Origin: Rhopalosiphum padi
Lineage: Eukaryota > Arthropoda > Insecta > Hemiptera > Aphididae
NCBI RefSeq assembly: GCF_020882245.1
Contig: NC_083598.1
Span: 91,083,714 to 91,147,713 of the forward strand
DNA length: 64,000 bases
Direction of reading: 5' to 3'
The translations under genes were made by a program, and so were the position numbers. The stretch's first letter is position 1; every line of letters starts with the position of its first letter. The notes below the pieces were generated by a model, which did no database searches, had not been told where the DNA came from, and was given only the letters and a program-made list of their open reading frames with translations. Below, piece after piece: positions 12,601-24,600 of the stretch.

Positions 12601-15600
12601 ATAATAGGTATATCCATATTTTACATTATTTTTTTTTGTGACTTCTATTTTTGAGGATTGTATTTAATGTAAAAAATATTTCCCCCCCTGGAATTTTTCA
12701 AGGACCTCCACTGATATACTCGTAGACGTTTTCAGTGAATACACCTTATTTACAATGTTTATTTTTATAAATTATTAAAGTCTCGAAAGATTTTAAAATA
12801 ATGATTATCAATATCTATAATTTATTATCGTAAACATAACGTGAAATAAATAAATAAATAATTATAAATATTATTACTATTTACTATTAATCTAAAATAA
12901 CAATCTATTATAACTAAATAAAAATGTATTAGACAATTAGCACATGGCATTACAATATCGGTTGTACATGAAATATATTTTCAAAATAACATCTAAATGA
13001 GTTTTTAAATTATAAATTAGTCATTTATTTGAACAAGTGTACCTCTAAGCGTAAATGAAAAAAAAACCTAAACAAATATGGGATCAAAGAATTCACTGAC
13101 ATACGAGTTTAAAAGTAGCTTAGTATGTATATTTTTCTCAACCGTAACACAATAGTATAGAGATAATATTATTTAAAATGTAAAATTTTTTAGCAAAATA
13201 GTCATATTATTAAACATTAATGTTATGAATCGTACAAGATGGTTAAAAAGTGTGTAGAACTGCACAGTCTGAGAATAGATAAAAGTTTTATGCAAATTGA
13301 TAAAATTGAAAAAAAATAGAAATTCATGACCAAATAGTTCTCATTTTTAAGTGGAATTCATTAAGTTTTAATTAGTTTTAAATATTTTTTTAATATTTTA
13401 AATCAAATTAAATTTAACGTTTAAATTGATTATGTTAACCGTATTTAAACGATCAGCTTCGCAGTATAGTAATACATCAGTACATGTAATCGATTTAATA
13501 AAAGCTGAATAAGCTGAATGCCTACTTTAAAATATATTATATTTAGACATAATCAATATATTTGATTTATTCACTATAATTCACGAGTTAGATTTTGTGT
13601 ACATTTTTCATTCGATAAACAGTGTTCTTAACCTTATTAATGGTAGCAAAGAATAATTCATCATATAAATTAAATTATAACCATGATTATTTATTTTTAA
13701 TAAGATTAAATATAAATAAATCGAAATGCATTCAATATTACGCTCTTATTGATTGATATAGACATATAGTCGATATATATTTATAATTGATCTAACTATA
13801 TTGAGCAACTAATCTACTAGTCAAAAAAAAAAATATATATAAATAATATATATTGTATGTATTTATTTATTATTAAATGGGTAATGTTACAAATTATATA
13901 GGTGCAAATTACAAATTGCAATAGAGTTTAATAATTAATTCAATTTTTTCTTTCTATTCATAAAAAATAACAAATACCTAAACGTGATTGATATTAATAT
14001 TTATGTATGGCAGGCGCTTTGATTAATGTCTTTAATTATTGAAGTAATCTGTAACACATTATTATACCAAGACAAAGGTTATGTTTATTTACTATACATA
14101 AATATAGGTACTCTGATTGCTATATACCTAGCTCTTTAACTAATAAAACACATTTTTTTTTTTTTTTGATAAAATTCAAGTCCAATAGAAATAAGTGAAG
14201 GTTGAACATAACAATTTAACAATATAGGTATATCTATATATAAATACAGTTATAATATTTTGTAGGTCATAATTCATAATTATCACATTCATTAGGAAAC
14301 TACAGTAATTTATGTTATTGAAAGTATGCCAAAAAAGAAAACCCGTTAAATCGTTGATTTTGAAAATGTATACACTAAACAATATTCTAATATAAAAAAT
14401 GTATACTTCAAAAATGTGATGCAATTTTACTAAAAAAATTAATAAATATATTTTAAATTTCAATTAAACAGTAGTCATGTAACCATTATATTTTATTTCG
14501 GTATTTTGGGATTAATAATATGTCGGATGGTACTACTGAGTAATTACTGCTTACCTATTTCAATTATTCTTGTCACTATAACGTGTAATCAATGTTGCCT
14601 AACAAAGTTTTTTTTATTTTTAGATTGTAATTATTCATTTTTAATAAAAAAAATTAAATACGTATTGTTTCCTTTTTTCTATTTTAATAGATAAACGAAT
14701 GTACCTAAACCTTGAATATTGTAAGAAAGATTTAGACTCAACCGGATTGACTAGTTATCATAGGAGGTATTATTAATATTATTATTTTTTTTTTTATCAA
14801 ACAAAACGAGATTTATGTTATAAATTATTATAATGATGGTCAATCTACACACATATATTTTATAAGTTCTATATAATGATTGGTTTCAAATAAACTCGTG
14901 AATTAGATTCGTTCAAACTCCCAATTTTTGTTACAAATGTATTAGGTATAATATAATAATAATAAAAAAAAATATTTAATTTATTTTAACATATTAAAAC
15001 GCCTGATGGCGACTACAATATTAATGTTCAATGTTTCATAGTTTTTGTAGAAATAATTTTGATAAAATGTATAACAGTGGTAGAGTAGTTATACATGAAG
15101 GAAATATTGTTTAAAACGTTAATAGTTATTTGAAGGCAATAAATATAATAAATAATAGGTATTAGATACCTATATATTATATATTCACGTTTCAGAAAAT
15201 TGGGTTCAAGGCGATTACATACGAAAATATTGTTAATACTTTTTGGTTAGTTCGAATGTTTATCATCATACGACATCGCTTCCTACTCATAATTTGCACC
15301 ACGAATGTCTCTAGTCGTACACATATTATGTTATTATTGAAAAGGTTATTGGCATGTTCTATAAGTGCGGTTTTCGTATTGTTTAATTCACACCATTGTG
15401 TAAGCTCTATTCAATACATATATATTATATATAACAACTTATACTATGCATTGCTGCTAGGTACACATTGTGCTAACGATGAAAAATAACAAAACTGCCT
15501 CCGGTATACAAAAATAATTATTGCGAATGCGCGCGATTAGCATTTTGTATTTTTGTATTTTGACTGCGTAGTGATGAATATTTTGGTCACTCGATCCGTA

Positions 15601-18600
15601 AGAACCACGGCCCACGGGCCCCGAACATGTTGGAAAAATTTTGACGTACACTTGATTCGGAATTTCATCATAATCGTTTAGTCGCCGATCAGCAGCAAAA
15701 CAGACCTCTGTCCAGTGTCCATAAAAAAAAGTCAAGCGCGTACTCGGTAATATATTTTCGAGGTAAATAAGTATTTATCGGGACTAGAAACTTAATATAT
15801 TTTTACGTATATTATAAGAGAAGGAACATATACATTAAAAATATATTTAGATATGATAACGTATAATCTGATATCACTTTCAGCATCCATCAGCTAATAA
15901 ATGACAGTTGTGTGTATTATAATGCCGCTTGGGATGGAGATGACATCATAGATTTGAAAAAAAAATTGTTTTCGAGTGATTTAAATCCCATCCACAACCC
16001 TATAATAATATGCGTGGACATATTGCTATCGAAGAACGATATCTCTGACAATCGTGTTGCTCACGTGCAAACAGGAATATTGAGCGAAACCTTTATACGG
16101 ACATCTAATTTACATAAATCGCGATTCGGCATATTTCGGACGACCGCAGGCGCGTGTAACGACCGTCCGGCGTCCCAAAAACGAATATAATATATATTTT
16201 ATTATAGCTGCCTCCGGTGATTGAGAGGATCGGCGAATCAGCGAAAAGTAGCAAAAAGCGAACTCTGATTTTCTAGTCGTTCTCGGCGTGTGTTTATCGT
16301 GTTAAATTCTAGCCAGCGCATAAATTGTAGATAAATCGCCGCGAGTCGATAAACCGTCGTCGTAGGCGCATAGTGTTGTAACCGCATATCGTGTGTTCGA
16401 CGTGCGTACAACATATATAATATACAATATTATAAAGAAAAACGTGTGAAAATTGAACATAAACGCACGCGCGTGCGTGTGTGTGTGTGTGTAACTAGGT
16501 ATACATAATGTAAAAGTATAAAACCCGTTTATTGATAAAATTGTACGACTTACGAAGTTACGATCGTCGGCTACGCCATTCGTTATATACACACGCCCAC
16601 GTTATGCGCTTGTGAGTTGTGACCCGAGAACAATTGAAACCACTGTTGAAAACAATAGAGTTGCAGGAGGACAACGCAAGTCGTGTGAGGCGCAAAGCCG
16701 AAAAAGGTTGCAATGCTCAACAATAAAACAACTCTATCGTTTTTCTGTATTTTTTCACCGACTAGCCAGTTACACCGCGATATAGAAGTAAACGCTTGCG
16801 TCAAGTCCCGGCATTAAAGCTCCCGATAATGATTGCCGAATTGCGGCGGAATTATGTAACACACATAAAATATATTGTACGACTAGAACACGCGACATTT
16901 TTTCATCGCTGTGTATATGATTTCAAGTCGATTAGTATAGTGTATATATTATTTAATCGCTAAATTGGCAAACTCGTTTTGAATATAACTCGAATGCTAA
17001 CTGAAATTAGATAATTACATATTGTGTATGTATACACTATGTGTATACATACACAATTTTTAAGGAAATTCGAGTATATATTATTTCATTGCTATGGCCG
17101 ACGTGGAATTCCAAAACCGACGGAAACGTATATATTATTTGTGAGACATCAATCTTTTGAACGATTTCCGTTTACGGTCTACGATGGATTTTCTGCAATT
17201 GAAACGTGTACAACGAATCACGTGTCTAATTCGGTCGAGGACCGCGTGTCTTTATTTAGACGGTGTAAACTGTGCAATGAAAATCCGGGTTAGGGTAGGG
17301 AGCGGGTGGTTGTGGGCAGACGACGACTTACGAGAAAAAAGAAAAACCAATTACGATCTGCCGGCGTGCGTTTCACAGGTGCGTTCGGGGGGACAGGCGG
17401 CTCTGCTGCAGTAACTCGGGCTCAGGTACAGACTGACCGGCTGGCCTGAATGCATAATGAATAGTGCGTGCTCGTGTCCTGCGCTCTTTATTTTATTTAT
17501 TCGCTCTTCGGATTATATTTCTCTTCTAACGTACACATCACATATAATAAACGTTTCGCGCAATCTTCGTGGCAGTGCCGGCTTTCCCGCCGTACATGTG
17601 AATTCCATTTTGCCATCGCAGTCTGTGATGATAATGATGTTATCTGTGCGGGGCAACAATATTATATACAGTAGACGGGACAGATGATCGGGCCGCTTTT
17701 TCCGATGCTGATGCACATTGCACACCAAAGTACGGAGATAGCGAGAGAGAAAAATATGGGGAGGGGGTAACTGAGATATGACATATACAGAGAGATATAG
17801 AAAGAGAAAGAGAGTGAGAGAGAGGAGGCATTTGGCAGGCGCACAGCCTGGTTTTTTTTCACCGCACACATGCCTGTACGTAAAATGAGAAATGGTATAC
17901 ACGCGAATATCACGCTTTATACACGTGCTCGCCGCGTCTGGCAGAGTAAATACGAAACCTACACCTTCGCACTACACCCGGACACACACCAAGCGATTAT
18001 ATGATACAATAATATTGTACGAAATCACGTAAAAATTGTAATGATTATTATCGTTATAAAAACTTATAATATTATTTAAAGTGATCAAAGTATAAGATCA
18101 GTGTTAATGTCACTACGAAATGCCTATTTAAATTAAAATAACACAGTTACGGGATTAGGTGTATCGATATCAATATATTATTATTATAGATAACAGGTAT
18201 CACGAAAACGAATGTAACGATTACGAGTATTCCGATAATTTTAAGAAAAAAAAATAGCGGTTTTTAATTTTAACGATTACGTTACTATATACACAAAACA
18301 TGTTATTATTACCTAATAAATTAACCGACGTAGTGTACTTCATCATTATTTACGGTTTTCATTATTTACATAACGTGGTTAAAAAAATGACTAATACTAG
18401 TTAGACACACACTTGAATGTGTGTGTGAAATGACATGTGTGTGTCGCGTGTGCACTGTAAGCCGAAGCCTGGTTGTTAGCGCGCCAACAGAGGTTATAAA
18501 GCGTCGTCCGGGCTGTAGGTTTCGGACGTCCGGTAACAGGCGGTCCGACTGGTATTGATCTGGAAAACGGACGGGGACCGGAGGCGGTGTGGAGCCGGCG

Positions 18601-21600
18601 CATACACGCCGACCTCGCCAATAACAGAGCTCATTGTCCGAAAAAAAAAAATAAATAAAAGAACTATAGTTGCTAAAAAGAATGAAAAACACAATATATA
18701 TACACTCCTGTAGTTCTGTCTCCTACATACTTGTGTAGTTGTGTAGTACAGCTTTATACACGTCCGTAGATACAAGTATTATAGTCATGGGTGTACAACA
18801 AGAATTTAGTCATAACCTGTGCAGGGGGCTAGAGTTTTGCAAAATCAGAGTTCAAAAAAAAGGCTTTGGTGGGTTTTGCGTACCGCGTCTAAAAAATAAG
18901 GCACTTGCCACTCTGTATATAAAATATTAATAATAAATAATAATATATTGCGTATTAATTTACAAATTACAACTAAAACCGAACAAAACTATCATAGGTA
19001 TATAATTTACCAGCATAAAAGTATAAACCACTAATGCAAGTTAATAAACTATATTATAAATGTATAATACGTACAATAATAATAATAATAGGTAAGGCAG
19101 ATGGGTTAGGTATATATAAAGAATATTTACATAAATATAACTACCATAAGATAATAATACAAGACAGTATTAATAACGAAATTTACAATTTTAATTTTAT
19201 TAATCTTTAATCTAAACATAAGATGTATTTTTTTTAAATATTAAATGGCTTAACAAACCAGTTAAGAGTATTAAGCAAATGACAAAATATAAGCTCCTAA
19301 TTTTTAGCGGACTTGGTAAAAATCCCAGAAAAGGCAAAAAACATCTTTAGGGGATAAGTCTCTCTAATTATACCGATGATCATAAGTAATAACAATATAT
19401 AAATAAGCATAGTTATATTTTATCATGAGATGATCGATGTAGTGTGTACTTACAGACAATGCGTCGATACGGATATTATATTTACCTAAATATTTGGGAC
19501 ACAAGTACACAGTACTATAATAACTATTACTGTCAGTACTTGTGTGTATTTTATTAAACGCCATGCGATACCCATCAAGTCTATTCATTCACTCGATTGT
19601 GGCACAAGATGTAAATAATTATGTGACACGTTGTCTGTCTCCTGACGAAGAACTCCGCGAGAAAAAGAATACGAAAACAAATGTTTTCTATACTAAAAAG
19701 CGGTATAATGACCGAGTGTACATATCGTTTGCGAGCAAACACACACAAAATAATGTACACAACCTAACCCGAGGACTACGTGTCGTCCGTACAAATTCGG
19801 TTTCGCGCAAACACAATATAACATAAAATACATCATATTATTCATATTATTATATTGTTAACGTCGACGCGTCAAAGTTATCGTCGTCGTCGTCGTCGCC
19901 GTTGCCGCCGTCGTGTCAAAATCGATTTTTGGTCGTCTCACGCTATAAACGCAGGGTAAATACACACACGTACGACGCATATATAGCCACATAAAATATA
20001 ATCTGTGTAAACCTATTATTATAGATACACGACATTTCAACAGTTTATCGTGGACGCGTGTCATATATTATACAAATATACATATTGCATCGTTATATCG
20101 GCAAAGTGTTGGTGAAATCGTTCTCAAGTGGAGGTGGAGGGTATACATTACATTTGAATTTTCCTTTTTCTACTTTTGGAGACACCGAACGCGCGTCGAG
20201 AAATGCGTATTTTATTGGTGGTTTTTTTTCATTGTTGACAACGATATGCGGTGTGCTTTTTTACGGTTTCTTTTCATAAATCACATTTTGCAAAAGAAAA
20301 TGAAATGCCAATGGAGATTACTATATTCAAATCAAATACTGTCCGATGAGAGGTCGTTTTTGAAATCTCTAGGGAAACAGTGACGATCGAATGAAAGCGA
20401 ACACATTGATTTAAACTAAATGTTGTCGATCATTATGTCAACTATACTAAACTATTGTTGCTTTCAAAGTTACAAAGTTCAAAAACATCTACCCCAATGA
20501 ATACAGTTACATTTGTTTCGAATAAATTATTATCCGCGATGTGTGAAAACAATATCGTGGAATATTTAAAAGAGCATATTATTATGCAACACGATGTTTA
20601 GTTATGCAGAGCGTATACAAACAATTAATTCAGTCATTTACAAATCGATGATTATAATATAAATAATTTAATATAAGGAATCGCTGATATAAAAAAAACA
20701 CTCTCTAAAACGCCACTGATGAAGTTGTGTGTAATTTGTGTAGATAAAGGGAAGCCGCGGTTGTGCACTGGTGCCTGTTTACAAGTTGAAATAACAGAAC
20801 CGACAGGGAACTACCACATTTCGGTGTACGTATCAAAAGCATTCACCGTTGTTTTGACAGACGAATTTATGGCATACCGAATAGCAAGGTTGTCGATTGA
20901 TCAATCTATCCGTGCATGAATATTAATATATTATACGTGAAATAACATAATATAGTTTAATTTCATATCCGTCAATTATAATCCGGCTGGGTATATCAAT
21001 AATTATGCATCACTCGAGGAGAGGGAGCAAAATGGGCATTTTCCACTGTTTGATTTTAAAAGCAACCCAAGGCCCAATGGTTGTTGGTAAAAAACATAGA
21101 TATTTTTATAACTTTGGGAAAATTTAATATACTGTAAAAGTACTGGGAGTTTATACATTTTTATTGTAGTTTATTGAAGTTGGAAAATATAGGCGTGTAT
21201 ATAAGAAGATTTGGTATAAATTATGGTGTATGTTTGTGTGTGAAAAAACATAATATTTTATACCTGTCTAGATGTTATTATGTATTTTTAAATGCGAGCT
21301 ATTAATTATGTATTCTTCTTTTACTGTCGTACAGAATGACGCGGATATTACATAAATATTAGATACACGTTTACAAAGATTTGTATGCGGGCATGTACAA
21401 CCACAATACATATAATATTATAGTTCCATCAAATTTTTATTTCTAAACTTATTTTTTTTTTTATTCCATCGGTAGTATGTAGCAACTACCACAATAAAAA
21501 TTCTAAACAGCCACTTCTAGATTTATCCGCGTAATTTATAAGAAATCTCTGATAGTATTTTATAGAGAGGGTTTATTTTCATTTTTTGACTATATATATA

Positions 21601-24600
21601 TATAGTCTGGTTAGGTAGCTATTTGTTGACTTCCTCTATTGAAAACTGAAATTATTCCACTGATGAGGCGACAGTACTGAAATCACCGCCGACTTCCGTA
21701 AACGTCAAAGACAATTACAACTACCGAAAATAGCGTGCGCTTTTATATAAACACAAACACGGTCTATATGCACACAATATAATATACTCGTCGCGAAAAC
21801 GTTCAAATCGATATTTGGCGGCGGCAGGGTTACAGCCGAATGACGCACGCCGGAGGGCAAAAATAAAATAAAAGCCGTACCCGAGACGACTCGGCCGCGA
21901 CGGTTAAGGCCAAAGTCCGACGGAAACGACCGTGTCGGGGCAATAGTGAAAAATCGCTTGCTCGCGCACCCACGCACACGGGTCATACTATTTCACTCAG
22001 AAACCTGCAACCGTTGGTGTTTAAATTCGTGTTTATTTTCCTCTGGTTACTTATGGTAAATCCCTAATCGCTCGCACTTAAATCACACTTACAGGCTGTA
22101 ATTGATTTTCGTAACGCGGGGGTCGCATAATATTATGGTTTATACCCACGACAACAAACTGACCTAACCCAATCCGTTGTTGTATAGTGAACACAGTAAT
22201 ACAGAGTTGATTGAGTATTTGGTACAGAAACTCGGGAAATTGTGGTGGGAGCTAATCGAAAACAGAACCGATTGAGACTATATAGGTACCTATTATATTG
22301 CAGACATTCGCACATGGCGTGGCACCGGGTGATAAAATATATATTAAAAAGCCTGTAGGGAAATACAAGACAAGTGTTTTACTTGCCGGTCACGATGATT
22401 GTACGATTTAGCGAGAGATCGTCGTGACTTTTCTACAATACCTGTCTGTGTGGTTAGAACTTTGGAAGTTACTCTAAGCCATATTATAATGTACACCTGG
22501 ATATTTTTACTTAATACGAATAAAAAAAACAAATTTAATGAAATTATCAGTATAAAATTATACAAATAAAATATATATGTAAGTCCGGGTTAATGGTTAT
22601 AGGAAGGTAAATCTCAAGTTCGTTGTTGAATGTGCCAGTCGACTAAAACGAATTTTCAGTTTTTTTAATTTAGAATTAATCAACGATGTATTTTAGTTTA
22701 TGATGTAAAATAGAAATATTGAATTTGTCAAAGACACGTAAACGATCGTAAAATGTGTAGCGTTCAGATGAGCGACATTTGCTTGCGGTATATTTACAGA
22801 GGGAAATTTGTTATATATATATAGGTACTTTACAAGTCTATACCGATTACTGAAACATAGCAATATAGTGCAATACACGCTGTTCACTGTAATATATTGA
22901 CATTGCTTTAAAAAAAAGTTGTACGCTATTTTCCAATCAATGCGTACTGCGTATATACAACTTTACATTTAGGCGCCTGCATTTCGATCACATTGAAAAT
23001 ACAAATTGTTATTAAACATTACCGATGTCGCACCGCAAAAATAATTTGTTTGTACACGATTATCATATATATATATATATATATATTGTATTGTCCGTAA
23101 AAAATAAAAATATAATCGCTGTCATCGTCGGACATGGATCAAAAATATTTGAGTGAGGTTTTATTGTCAAACAACAAAACGGTTTCGAAATCTATACAAA
23201 TATTAGGTAGTACCTATTACATTATTACGTCATTCGTCCATGTACATAATCATCATATGCATTAATTTTATGATATTATAAAAAAAACAATGTTCGTCCT
23301 TTTAATTCAAATCGAACATAATAATATCTACTACGCAATCATAGGCTAAATTTAAATCGCCCATTGCGTGCGTCGCGCAGTTACTCCGAACTGTACAGCA
23401 TAATTTTGTACAATAATTGGATTTTACAGAAATACCTATCTTTGATATTATAAAGTCTGAGTCAATAAGTCCGCCGCCGTCGTAATACGGTCGTATTTTG
23501 TACACGCCACGGTGAAACGTGTGTGTGGGAGGGTTTGTCATTCGGGAAATTTAAAGCACCCACGCTGGCTGTCGTGGAAACGATTGCCGATTGGTATACA
23601 CGGTAAGTATATTATTATATTGTAATTAAAAGTTATATTTAATACAGGTTAGGTGATAGGTACGTGTCAGTACTTGTCGACTTGGATGATGTAAGGGATA
23701 TTTTGATTGAATCGACTAAATGAGTTTTCATAATATAAAATAATATATTGCAGTATTAATAGTATTATTATCATCATTGTATTATTTGATGTCATTATTA
23801 TGAAACTCACTTAACTCCAGTTCTGTTTTTTATTTTCTCGCTCAATTACGCGCATGTATCCCATCGAATTTTAAAGTACATAAAAAAAACGACGATTGCA
23901 TAACACTCCAAACACTAGGTGGAACAGTGTTAAAGTGTATAAAAAATAATGGGAATTCGATAACAGGAAAATAATATTTGAGTTTAAATTTTACGAATTA
24001 TTTTATATTATTTATTTTAGTAATATGATTACTATATAGTATTTTTGGTACATACGCATTTAACTTTATACACATTTTTCACGTATATTAGGGTTAGACA
24101 GTGAATAATATTTGTCATAAACGGCATACAACAATTCTTAACAAAAGGTATATTATACTTCTTTCACTATAATGTCCAAACGTGGTGTTTTTTTTTTTTT
24201 TTAGGGACACGAGTGTTCAAACGCAATGTGGATTTTGAACACAGAACAGGTAAAAAATAGTTACTAAAAATGCCCCCAATCGTACTGTACCGGTTAAAAT
24301 ACACCGTAATAACACTCGTTATATTATTTTCATTTCTACAGTACATAGTATGGACCATCAGGTTTTGGTTGGCATTCGACGACTGTGCGTTGCGGTAAAC
24401 GGATATTTCGCCTGCCGTTTTCGTGAACACGATTCACATGAGTAGGTCACTGGCATGACGTATTTAATGACATATGTATGTCTTTATTATTTTTACCGTA
24501 TTAATGGACGGTCAGCGAAATGCAAAAAAAAACCACTGTAACTGCCCTGACTCGTCTCACTATTGGTACACTTTATTTTTCATTATTTTTATTCCTCCGC

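Larger units (their letters stand above)
15500..18660. promoter_or_regulatory. CpG-rich island inside intron 1 (candidate alternative promoter/enhancer)
   Basis: About 3 kb in which CG dinucleotides and GC-rich unique words are far more frequent than in the flanks (for example around 15590-15740, 16130-16400, 16540-16850, 17090-17420 and 18470-18630). It contains several short ORFs on both strands, none resembling a known family. Minus-strand GTAAGT donors occur at 16549-16554 and 17327-17332, which could end non-coding first exons. It also holds the palindrome at 17021-17057 and a GA-rich tract. The function is inferred from composition and position only. Confidence 0.4.
18660..21690. other. 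Intron 1 segment without assigned gene
   Basis: Mostly AT-rich, with a CpG-richer patch at 19540-20300 and the (CGT)n tract at 19881-19898. Short ORFs at 18739-18930, 19542-19826, 20058-20279 and 20719-20919 show no family resemblance and are not called as genes. A speculative first exon at 19454-19588 is listed separately. Confidence 0.6.

Noticed and set aside
17326..17450. Minus-strand frame MHSGQPVSLYLSPSYCSRAA as a possible coding first exon
   Set aside because: The frame meets a GTAATT donor in phase 2, not the phase 0 required, and the stronger GTAAGT donor lies after its stop. It could only be a 5' UTR exon.
17457..17913. Cluster of ORFs on both strands
   Set aside because: The minus-strand ones are Ser/Leu/Tyr-rich translations of the GA-rich tract. 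None has a consistent gene structure.
18494..18775. Minus-strand frame with MSSVIGEVGVYAPAPHRLRS as a possible first exon
   Set aside because: It is GC-rich and has a plausible ATG, but I found no good donor in the phase needed to join exon 3 before the stop.
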